This document shows, in pieces, positions 16,701 through 23,417 of a stretch of DNA of 64,000 nt. The notes under the pieces were generated by a model. The model saw only the letters and a list, made by a program, of their open reading frames with translations, was not told the origin of the DNA and made no database searches. This stretch comes from Chloroflexi bacterium CSP1-4. Lineage in GTDB: Bacteria > Chloroflexota > Limnocylindria > Limnocylindrales > CSP1-4. Both the position numbers and the translations under genes were made by a program. Location of the stretch: assembly GCA_001443375.1 (NCBI GenBank), contig LDXM01000001.1:86533-150532 (forward strand), read 5' to 3'. Each line of letters starts with the position of its first letter. Position 1 is the stretch's first letter.

Positions 16701-19288
16701 AGCGCCCGGATCCGCTCGGCGTCGTCACCCAGGATCGTGGCGAGGCGGGTCGCCATCGTGCCCGGGTCCGTCACCTGTCGCGCGTCGACGACCAGTCGCT
16801 CACCGCCCTGGAGGCTGGTGATGTCGGCCGCACCGGCCAGCGTGGTTCCGGCCAGCCGCGCGCCATCGGCGAGGGCGAGGGCCGCCACGCGGTCCCCCTC
16901 GAGCACTGCCAGGAGCTCGCGCCCCTCCCGGTCCACGCTCATCGTCAGCGCCGGGCCGCCCAGGTCGCCGAGGCGCTGGGCCTCGCTCAGCGCGCCCGGA
17001 TCGGCGCCGGCGCGGACATCGTCGAGAGCCTGGGTCTCGAAGGCCCAGACGACTCCGGCGAGGTCGGCGATGAGCAGCCGGTGAGCGCCGGCGTCCACCG
17101 CCAGGGCTCCGGGCTGAGCGCCGTCACCGAGGGTGATCGTGGCCGCCAGGCCGCGGTCGACGAGGTCGTAGACGCGCACGCCGCCCGGGCCGGAGACGTA
17201 CAGGCGGTCCCCGGCACGTCGCGGCGCGAGCCCGCCGCCCTCCCAGCGGGTCTCGACGACGGCATCCCGCGCGGCGAAGCCGAGCTGCGCGGTCCCGGTG
17301 ACCCGGTCGTTCCCGAAGGCGACGATGCCCGCCGCCATGAGGTACTTGGCGAGGTGCGGGTGGGTGAACTCGTAGATCGCGTGCGGCTGACCGTAGCGCC
17401 AGTCCTGCAGGAACTCCGTCGCGGTCCGCGCATGGTAGACCTCGTCGAAGTGCATGTCGTAGGGCTCGCCGACGCGCCACCCGCGCAGCGTCAGGGCGGC
17501 GAGCACGATCAGCAGCGCCACGAGCAGGTCGAGGCGGCCGATGCGGCCACCCCCCTCGCCGGCGAGCGCGGCGCTGCGGTCGCGCCGCAGGAGACGGGCG
17601 CCGAGCCGGGCATCGAGCACGCCGCGAGCGCGCGAGGCGAGGCTGGACGCGATCTCCTCACCGAAACCCCAGCCCGGCTCCGGCGAGACGCGTCGCTCGC
17701 CGCCGACCTCCTCGAGCCATGGCGCCGCTGCGACGGCGCCGAACGGAGCGGCTGGAGGAGACGGCGGGGTGGGCCTCGGCTCCGCCGCCCGGGCCCCGAC
17801 CGGTCCGGGGAGGGCCGGGCGGGCCGCACCGCCGAGCGCCATGGCGGCCGCCGTCTCCGCCCGGAAGACGTCGCGCCGCCCGAGCAGAACGGCGGCGCTC
17901 CGCCAGAGGAGAAACGCGAACACCGCCGCATGGACGAGGGCGCTGAAGGCGACCAGGGGGAAGGTGCGGAACTCGGCGCCGAAGGCGAGGTCGTCGACGT
18001 TGGGCGTGCCGTACAGCGGGATGGTCAGGACGGCGTGCAGGTTGATGAACGAGGCGAGCGCGAGGAGGAGCGTGGCCAGCAGCGTGCGCCGCTCCTGCAG
18101 GGCGAGGAGGGGCAGGAAGGCGAACGCCGGGAAGAGATAGCGCTCGTGGGCCCTGGTGGGGAGGACGAAGAAGGCCAGGCTGAGGAAGGCTGCGGCGAGC
18201 AGGATCGAGCGCCGGTCCGCGCGACGCAGGAGCTGGCCCACGCCGACGAGGAAGCCCAGCGCGAGCAGCGCGGTGCCGATGACCACGCCCGGGATCTGTC
18301 CCACGAGCGGCACCGTGTCCGGCGCCCAGCCACCACCGCTTGCCAGCGAGGAGTGGCCCTCCGGAGCCACGAGCGCCCAGGGGTTGTAGGCGTTGACGCT
18401 CAGCCAGGGGTAGCCGCCGGCTGCCTCAGCCATCCGCCGCAGCAGACCGGGCAGGTCGAGTCCGAAGGGGGCGATGAGCAGGAGGAGGACGAGGGCGCCC
18501 ACGGCGGCCGACGAGACGAGCCGCCAGGCCCCCTGCTCCTGGGCCGCCCAGGCCCGGAAGAAGGCGGGTCCGCCGCCGACCTGCGGGCCGCTGCCCGGTC
18601 GCAGCAGGTGGCGGCGGAGCAGGACGGCACCCAGGATGGGCAGCATGACGATGCCGTACTGAGGCTTCACCAGGCCCGCCACGACGGTCATCGCCGTGGC
18701 CCCCTCGGCGTGGCCCTCGATGAGCAGGGCGATCGCGCCGAGCATGGCCAGCGTGCCCACCGAGTCCACCTGCCCCCACAGCGCGGAGTCGTACCAGGTC
18801 ACGGGGTTGAACACATACAGGGCGGCCGCGACCAGTGCCAGCCGCTCCGCCCCCGGCCGATCGCCGAGCCAGCGTCGAGTGAGGCGGTAAAGGAGCGCGC
18901 CGATGGCGATGTCGGCGGCGATGGGCGGCACCTTGAGGAGCGCCGTCACGACCGAGGTCGGGTCGGCCCCGGTGATCCCCGCCAGGGCATTGCCGAGGAG
19001 GCCCAGGAGCCACAGCACGAAGAGGTAGCCGGGCGGGTAGTCGGCGAAGCCGACGGAGGCGTAGAAGCCGCCCGGGCCGTGCGCGACGAGCGTCTGTGCC
19101 CAGGCCGTGAAGCTCGCGATGTCCGTCTCGAACCCGGATCCGGGGTAGAGGACGTATGCGATGATGAGCCGAAGCGCCAGTCCGGCGAGGAGCAGGATCG
19201 TCACGGCGGAGACGACCGTCGGCGCCCGGGCCGAGCGACCCGACGCTCCGAGGCTCCGATCGGTCTGACCCGCCCCGGGTGTCGTCAA
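13799..19288 (-). CDS. Giant double GT-C glycosyltransferase: GT-C half fused to a PMT (GT39) half carrying a beta-propeller insertion
   Basis: An 1829-residue integral membrane protein, the largest gene here. Residues about 25-540 form one GT-C unit with an acidic ETDIASF loop-1 motif after helix 1, then PPGYLFVLW. A Pro/Ala-rich cytosolic linker follows (about 540-590). The second unit starts near 592 and has the PMT motif MHFDEVYHA (about 611) and HPHLAKYLMAAGIVAFG. In place of the next helix there are about 400 residues of beta-rich repeats (about 665-1060, e.g. RLYVSGPGGVRVYDL). The PMT core then resumes at AWRFPGVIAGAL and ends with a PMT_4TMC-like region (about 1360-1829). It should use polyprenyl-phosphate sugars outside the membrane. 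The TTG start at 19288, preceded by GGAGG, is tentative. Confidence 0.82.
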   Translation of the reverse strand: MTTPGAGQTDRSLGASGRSARAPTVVSAVTILLLAGLALRLIIAYVLYPGSGFETDIASFTAWAQTLVAHGPGGFYASVGFADYPPGYLFVLWLLGLLGNALAGITGADPTSVVTALLKVPPIAADIAIGALLYRLTRRWLGDRPGAERLALVAAALYVFNPVTWYDSALWGQVDSVGTLAMLGAIALLIEGHAEGATAMTVVAGLVKPQYGIVMLPILGAVLLRRHLLRPGSGPQVGGGPAFFRAWAAQEQGAWRLVSSAAVGALVLLLLIAPFGLDLPGLLRRMAEAAGGYPWLSVNAYNPWALVAPEGHSSLASGGGWAPDTVPLVGQIPGVVIGTALLALGFLVGVGQLLRRADRRSILLAAAFLSLAFFVLPTRAHERYLFPAFAFLPLLALQERRTLLATLLLALASFINLHAVLTIPLYGTPNVDDLAFGAEFRTFPLVAFSALVHAAVFAFLLWRSAAVLLGRRDVFRAETAAAMALGGAARPALPGPVGARAAEPRPTPPSPPAAPFGAVAAAPWLEEVGGERRVSPEPGWGFGEEIASSLASRARGVLDARLGARLLRRDRSAALAGEGGGRIGRLDLLVALLIVLAALTLRGWRVGEPYDMHFDEVYHARTATEFLQDWRYGQPHAIYEFTHPHLAKYLMAAGIVAFGNDRVTGTAQLGFAARDAVVETRWEGGGLAPRRAGDRLYVSGPGGVRVYDLVDRGLAATITLGDGAQPGALAVDAGAHRLLIADLAGVVWAFETQALDDVRAGADPGALSEAQRLGDLGGPALTMSVDREGRELLAVLEGDRVAALALADGARLAGTTLAGAADITSLQGGERLVVDARQVTDPGTMATRLATILGDDAERIRALLADGAGDVVIASSVAEDVRGEVQTAIDAGELPGTRLETGELAAVAATEGLYLLDAATLVQVDLFPTASPATGLALVERVGEPTIYVAAGAQLERVEVGRDAAPVQLEAVWLPAAARDVLFDPATKLVHVLGRTPDGAADTIYVVEPRANAVFADARLPATPVAWALDAQPERPSDDREELVTIAADGSLAVVDSGSNAFAWRFPGVIAGALMAGLVFLLGRLLVRRRSVALLAAGLLLVDGMAFAQSRIAMNDTYVGLFIVAAYTAFAALWLGAWRGRSAVLIGLPLVGILLGLALAAKWVGIYALGSIVLLVLLRSALGRITALLAMIAMTGVLGWLAMSSPGSSSPDALGTGVVALFAAAVTVVVLRRMGARRMTLGAGSVFAVAVAVALVLLKGNAVFFVIMVGLTLLLAVAIVLRPVRFTLDELRLAVLAPGVAGAALGLASIAFGPSLPAEGPLGAPTLLAGGLLLIGSGIAAYLVVALAARVGLGPLAPLPEPGDPETLLEPAAPAPQGWLLPGWRWGVPWLWALVCLTAIPLAVYVASYYPWVELGNRWTESLPAGNAGQTFLALQQSMYNYHNDLRATHAASSPWWAWPFDLKPVWFYLAGLGGGSTAIIYDAGNLVLFWLSVPAMAWTAWTAWRRRSTALALVVIGFAGQWLPWSRIDRATFQYHYYTTLPFLVLAVGYFLAELWHGPSARTWLLARASAAVAIVAPALLWLLRAPLCAVSGVQQMNPGSQACGYVSEAFVLTERVAVSLLVLVVGVLVFAWQVRTLGIGTGEDGAGSADRAARRFPAGSGWVGLTVVSTTAALALVQTRFTELPLISAPIGDLAPTVAAAAILPPLAFAAWLALGARDPRRFIVGVVGAMGLWFVLFYPDIGALPVPTGLARLFQTLPLPTYNYDFQFSVNTAAAVKTSVLGVESLALTAMVAFLAVAAMYATWSWRLASAADRVAPAPDEAAPAA

Positions 19289-19320
19289 CTGCCGACCGGC
19301 CTCCAGAACGAGCGACGAGG

Positions 19321-20733
19321 GTGGAGGGGAGTATAGCAACGGCCGACCCCGGTCCCGACCGCGCCGCCCCGCGGCTCCCGAGGGGCATCGGTGCCACGGT
19401 CCGCGCCGCGCTGGCGTCGTTCGACCCCCGCTGGCTGAGCGTCGGCTTCGCCGTCCTCGGCGCACTCGTCTACGTGCTCTCGAACCCTGAGCGTCAGAAC
19501 TTCTACAACCACTTCGTGTGGCAGGCCGATGCCTTCCTGAACGGCCGTGCCTGGATCCCCTGGCCGGTCGAGAGCGGCCCTGTCCAGAACGGCTACTTCC
19601 AGGATGTCTACCCTCTTGCCGGCGAGGCCGGGCGTGGCCTCATCCCCTTCCCGCCGCTGCCGGCCGTGCTGCTGATGCCCTTCGTGGCTGCGACCGGCCT
19701 GGGCACGAACGCCGCCCTCCTGGCCGCGCTCCTCGGTGGCGTGAACGTGGGCCTTGCCTGGCGGCTCACCGCGCGGCTGACCACGGACCCGCTGGTGGCC
19801 GTGTTGGCCACGCTCTTCTACGGCTTCGGCACGGTGGCCTGGTACGCGGGGATGCTGGGCAGCACCTGGTTCCTGGCGCACGTCGTCGCATCCACGTTCC
19901 TGCTGCTGGCGATCACCGCCGCCCTCGACGCCGAGCGGAGCGGCGCCGCGGAGGACGGTGCCCCGCGGACGCTCGTGGACCGCCGGCAGTTCCTGGCCGG
20001 CGTCCTGTTCGGGCTGGCCGCGCTGGCGCGACTGACGACGATCTTCGCCGCCCCCTTCTTCCTCTTCGTGGGCGGCGGCGGGACGCTGCACCGGCGCGGT
20101 CTCTCGGCCGGCCTGGGCGCGGGCATCCCGGTGCTCCTGCTCCTCGCCTACAACCTGGCCGCCACGGGCCAGCTCTTCCACCCCGGCTATGAGTATCTCT
20201 ACGGGCACGAGTACCGCCCCGTCCCCGACGGCCTGCTGGCGCAGCTCGTTCCGGCACTCCAGGGCATCACCTACCACCCCGGCGAGTGGACCCTCCAGGA
20301 TCCGCGCTACCTGCCCCAGAACCTGGTGATCATGCTGGCCTGGCTGCCGCAGGTGCGGCCCGAGTGCGGCCTCGCGCTGCTCGACCAGGCCTGTCCGCTC
20401 CTGCAGCCCGACCGCCTGGGCATGAGCCTGATCCTGACCAGCCCCGCCTGGCTGCTGGCCGTGCCCGTCGTCCGGCGCGACCTGCGGCGCCGCATCGTGC
20501 TCGGCTCGGCGCTGGCGTTCGGTGCCGTGGCCGTCGTCAACCTCATGCATTTCAGCCAGGGCTGGGTCCAGTTCGGGTATCGCTTCAGCAACGACTTCGC
20601 GCCGTTCCTGCTCGTGCTGATGACGCTGGGCCTGGCGCGCTACGGCGTCCGCCGGTGGACCGTGGTCCTGGTGGCGGTCTCCATCGCCATCAACGGCTGG
20701 GGCGTCTACTGGGGCATCGTCCTCGGTTGGTGA
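19321..20733 (+). CDS. Multi-spanning membrane protein, GT-C-like
   Basis: A roughly 470-residue polytopic protein. After helix 1 there is a long loop (NFYNHFVWQADAFLNGRAWIPWP through VYPLAGEAGRGLIPFPPLPAVLLMPF), then many helices. The pattern of a large first loop, PFPPLPAVLLMP and QFGYRFSNDFAPFLLVLM resembles dolichyl-phosphate-mannose-type GT-C transferases. The catalytic acidic pair is not clear-cut, so the function is unproved. It is paralogous in plan to the convergent gene at 20758-22014 (shared loop, PPMPAV/PPLPAV and FGYRFS motifs). GTG at 19321 is preferred over GTG at 19279, because the latter would overlap the divergent giant gene's start. Confidence 0.7.
   Translation: MEGSIATADPGPDRAAPRLPRGIGATVRAALASFDPRWLSVGFAVLGALVYVLSNPERQNFYNHFVWQADAFLNGRAWIPWPVESGPVQNGYFQDVYPLAGEAGRGLIPFPPLPAVLLMPFVAATGLGTNAALLAALLGGVNVGLAWRLTARLTTDPLVAVLATLFYGFGTVAWYAGMLGSTWFLAHVVASTFLLLAITAALDAERSGAAEDGAPRTLVDRRQFLAGVLFGLAALARLTTIFAAPFFLFVGGGGTLHRRGLSAGLGAGIPVLLLLAYNLAATGQLFHPGYEYLYGHEYRPVPDGLLAQLVPALQGITYHPGEWTLQDPRYLPQNLVIMLAWLPQVRPECGLALLDQACPLLQPDRLGMSLILTSPAWLLAVPVVRRDLRRRIVLGSALAFGAVAVVNLMHFSQGWVQFGYRFSNDFAPFLLVLMTLGLARYGVRRWTVVLVAVSIAINGWGVYWGIVLGW
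19330..19335 (-). promoter_or_regulatory. Candidate -10 box (TATACT) of the giant GT-C gene
   Basis: TATACT on the minus strand, about 41 bases upstream of the proposed TTG start. It lies inside the first codons of the divergent plus-strand gene. Confidence 0.4.
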
Positions 20734-20757
20734 GCGATCAGGCGGCCCTGCCCGAGA

Positions 20758-22014
20758 TCAGTAGCTGACGAAGTCGAGTCCCAGGATGGCGTACACGCCG
20801 TAGGCGTTGACGAGGATCCCGATGAGGATCGCCGCCCGCGCCGGGATCGAGATGCCCTGCCGGAAGGCGTAGCCGAGCATCAGCCACAGGATGGGTGCGA
20901 CGTCGAGGCTGAAGCGGTAGCCGAATTGCGTCTCCCCCACGTTGCCGTGCGTGACGATCGGCAGCAGCGCCAGCAGCACGGCGATCCAGCCGAAGACGAC
21001 GAACGTCTCGGACCGGCTCGCCCGGATGAGCCAGAAGTAGATCGGCGTCGAGAACGTCAGCGCCAGGCCGACCCAGTTGGGGCGAAACCAGGGGAAGACG
21101 CCGTCCACGAAGTCGAAGCCGCGGAAGAAGATCGTGTGGATGTGGCGCGGGAGGTATGAGAGCGACAGGATGCCGTCGCGGTACCAGGGCTCGTCGAGCA
21201 CACCCGGGATCTTCTCGTAGCCGAAGTCGAAGGGGCTGCCGAAGCGGGCCATGTTGTAGAGCGCGACGAGCGCCGCCGGAATGGCCAAACCCAGGAGGAA
21301 GAGCGCCGCGGCGCGGATGCCGGCACGGTCGGGCAGCGCCAGCCGCGGCCGGACCTGGACGCCCGCGTAGAGCGCGAGATAGAGCGGGAAGGCGAGGCCC
21401 ACGGGCAGCCGCGAAGCGGCCGCCAGGCCGAGCAGGACGCCGGCCAGGATCGGCCGGCGCCGGTCGAGCGCCAGCCACAGCGCGAGCAGGGCGTAGAAGA
21501 CGCCGTTGACGCCGGCGAAGAGCCAGGACGTGCCGACGCCGGCGGCCCACCAGTGGACGCTCCCCAGCGCGAACGCGGCCGTGAGCGCGCGCTGCGGCAG
21601 CGGCGCCACGCCGATCTTCCCCAGCAAGGTCCAGAGCAGGGCCACGTTCAGGCCGCCCACCAGCGCCGAGGCGATCCCCTGGTCGAACGAAGGGCCGAAG
21701 AGGGCCACGAAGGGCAGGACGGTGACGGCCGGCATGGGCGGGTACGGCACGTACCAGCCGCCCCCGGCGCGGTCCACGTGCTCGATCCACGGCATCGGGT
21801 CGGACACGTGGAGCTGGCCGTGGAGGAAGGCGTTCGCCAGGGGCACGAAGGCGTCGAGCGCCACGGGGCGGGTGTCGGTCCACCAGTACAGCAGCCCGGT
21901 CGAGGCGGCCAGCAGCGCGAACGAGAGCCACGGCCGTTCCCTCAGCCGGGCGACGAGGAGGTCGAGCAGGATCTCCCGTCCCGCGGCGGGGGGCGCGAGA
22001 CCGGGTGACGCCAT
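20758..22014 (-). CDS. Multi-spanning membrane protein, GT-C-like
   Basis: A 418-residue polytopic protein with about ten hydrophobic segments. Loop 1 contains ALDAFVPLANAFLHGQLHVSDPMPWIEHV and GGGWYVPYPPMPAVTVLPFVALFG, matching the convergent neighbour at 19321-20733. The C-terminal part has GETQFGYRFSLDVAPILWLML. The first loop carries acidic residues where GT-C enzymes place catalytic Asp/Glu, but no family motif is decisive. The ATG at 22014 is supported by a TATAGT box seven bases upstream that overlaps the promoter of the divergent GT2 gene. Probably part of an envelope glycosylation block. Confidence 0.72.
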   Translation of the reverse strand: MASPGLAPPAAGREILLDLLVARLRERPWLSFALLAASTGLLYWWTDTRPVALDAFVPLANAFLHGQLHVSDPMPWIEHVDRAGGGWYVPYPPMPAVTVLPFVALFGPSFDQGIASALVGGLNVALLWTLLGKIGVAPLPQRALTAAFALGSVHWWAAGVGTSWLFAGVNGVFYALLALWLALDRRRPILAGVLLGLAAASRLPVGLAFPLYLALYAGVQVRPRLALPDRAGIRAAALFLLGLAIPAALVALYNMARFGSPFDFGYEKIPGVLDEPWYRDGILSLSYLPRHIHTIFFRGFDFVDGVFPWFRPNWVGLALTFSTPIYFWLIRASRSETFVVFGWIAVLLALLPIVTHGNVGETQFGYRFSLDVAPILWLMLGYAFRQGISIPARAAILIGILVNAYGVYAILGLDFVSY

Positions 22015-22021
22015 GGCCGCG

Positions 22022-22029
22022 ACTATACT
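22022..22029. promoter_or_regulatory. Overlapping divergent -10 elements (bidirectional leaderless promoter)
   Basis: The 8-base core ACTATACT gives TATACT (22024-22029) on the plus strand, six bases before the GTG at 22036. It gives TATAGT (22022-22027) on the minus strand, seven bases before the ATG at 22014. The two -10 hexamers share four base pairs and the two start codons are only 21 bases apart. Confidence 0.65.
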
Positions 22030-22035
22030 GCCGCC

Positions 22036-22860
22036 GTGTCCAGCCCTGTCGGCCTCCCGGCCCTCGCGACCGACGCGCCGGCGGCCGGATGGGCGGCGCG
22101 GCGGGTGCCCGCCCTCTCCTACTTCTTTCCCGCCCACGACGAGGCCGAGAACATCGCGGCGCTGGTGGCCGAGGCGCTCGAGGCGCTGCCCGAGCTGGCC
22201 GAGACCTTCGAGGTCATCGCCGTGGACGACGGCAGCCGCGACGGCACCGGCGCCATCGCCGACCGCCTCGCGGCCGAGCATCCGGGGATCGTCCGGGCGG
22301 TCCACCACGAGGTGAATCGCGGCTACGGCGCCGCACTGCGCAGCGGCTTCCGCGCCGCGCGCCACCCGCTCGTCGGCTTCACCGACGGGGACCGCCAGTT
22401 CCGCGTGGCCGATCTGGCCGCGCTCATCGCGCGCATGGACACGCCGGACGCGCCCGACGTGGTGGTCGGATACCGGCTCCGCCGCGCCGACCCGTTGGTC
22501 CGCACCGTCTACGCCCGCCTCTACCGCCTGGCGCTGCGGCTCTTCTACGGCCTGCCGGTGCGCGACGTGGACTGCGCCTGCAAGCTCTTCCGCCTCGACG
22601 CGCTGTCGGGCATCCGCCTCGAGTCGGGCGGCGCCTTCCTCTCCGCGGAGCTGCTCATCAAGATGCGCGCCCGGGGACGCCGGATCGTCGAGGTCGGAGT
22701 ACCCCACCACCCGCGCACGGCCGGCCGCGCGTCCGGGGCGAACCCGCGGGTGGTGCTGCGCGCGGTGAGCGACTTCTGGCGGTTGCGGTTGCGCCTCTGG
22801 TTCGCGCGCGGCACGGCGCTCGAGCGCGGCGAGGCGGTCATCGAGGCGCGCGCGGCCTGA
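22036..22860 (+). CDS. GT2 family glycosyltransferase, polyprenyl-phosphate glycosyltransferase type
   Basis: A 274-residue GT-A enzyme. It opens with ALSYFFPAHDEAENIAALV, has the nucleotide-sugar motif VIAVDDGSRDGTG, the loop NRGYGAALRSGF and the metal motif FTDGDRQFRVADL. These match DPM1/UgtP-like enzymes that load mannose or glucose from a nucleotide sugar onto polyprenyl phosphate. It lacks C-terminal membrane helices. Its product would be the donor used by the neighbouring GT-C proteins, which fits the context, but the donor sugar cannot be read from sequence. GTG start directly after a TATACT box. Confidence 0.85.
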   Translation: MSSPVGLPALATDAPAAGWAARRVPALSYFFPAHDEAENIAALVAEALEALPELAETFEVIAVDDGSRDGTGAIADRLAAEHPGIVRAVHHEVNRGYGAALRSGFRAARHPLVGFTDGDRQFRVADLAALIARMDTPDAPDVVVGYRLRRADPLVRTVYARLYRLALRLFYGLPVRDVDCACKLFRLDALSGIRLESGGAFLSAELLIKMRARGRRIVEVGVPHHPRTAGRASGANPRVVLRAVSDFWRLRLRLWFARGTALERGEAVIEARAA

Positions 22861-22871
22861 GCCGCGACCGG

Positions 22872-23387
22872 TCAGTCCGGGCGGCGCTCGGGGCCCTCAC
22901 CGCGCGACTCCCCGAGGTCGATGTCGAGCGAGTTCACGAACTCGCGGAAGACCGACAGGCGTTCGTCCTCGTCCGGCTCCGGCGTGACGCCGGCACGCTC
23001 GAGGACGGCGTCGGTGGCGAAGATGGGCACCCCGGCCCGGATGGCGATGGCGATGGCGTCGGAAGGGCGGGCGTCAACGTCGACCGTGCGGTCTGCGAGC
23101 TGGAGGATGAGCCGAGCCCGGAACGTCTCGTCGGCCAGGTCCGACACGACGACCTGCTTGACGGCCACGCCGAGCTCCTCCAGCGTGCTCGCGAAGAGGT
23201 CGTGGGTGAGCGGCCGCTCCGGCGTGATGCCCTGCAGCCGCCGGGCGATGGCGTCCGCCTCGGCCGTGCCGATCCAGATGGGCAGGTACCGGTCGTGCTC
23301 GAGGTCCTTGAGGATGACGACGTGCTGCGAGGAGAGCATATGCACGCGCACGCTCTCGACGACCATCTCATTCAGGCCCGGCGGCAT
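22872..23387 (-). CDS. DUF151 / bifunctional nuclease family protein
   Basis: A 171-residue cytosolic protein. The diagnostic DUF151 segments are HVVILKDLEHDRYLPIWIGTAEADAI, THDLFASTLEELGV, and RPSDAIAIAIRAGVPIFATDAVLERAG. Family members include bifunctional nucleases of plants and a Thermotoga structure, but bacterial roles remain poorly defined. A GATAAT box six bases before the ATG implies a leaderless transcript; CCGGAG between them could also act as a short ribosome-binding site. Confidence 0.88.
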   Translation of the reverse strand: MPPGLNEMVVESVRVHMLSSQHVVILKDLEHDRYLPIWIGTAEADAIARRLQGITPERPLTHDLFASTLEELGVAVKQVVVSDLADETFRARLILQLADRTVDVDARPSDAIAIAIRAGVPIFATDAVLERAGVTPEPDEDERLSVFREFVNSLDIDLGESRGEGPERRPD

Positions 23388-23393
23388 CTCCGG

Positions 23394-23399
23394 ATTATC
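23394..23399 (-). promoter_or_regulatory. Candidate -10 box (GATAAT) of the DUF151 gene
   Basis: GATAAT on the minus strand lies six bases before the ATG at 23387, so transcription should start at or within the start codon. Confidence 0.5.
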
Positions 23400-23417
23400 C
23401 CACGCTGCCGGGCCGGC

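Noticed and set aside
15962..19336. Plus-strand open frame of 1124 codons opposite the giant GT-C gene
   Set aside because: Highly charged, repeat-like Gly/Arg/Glu content without motifs, antisense to a strand with clear GT-C and PMT motifs.
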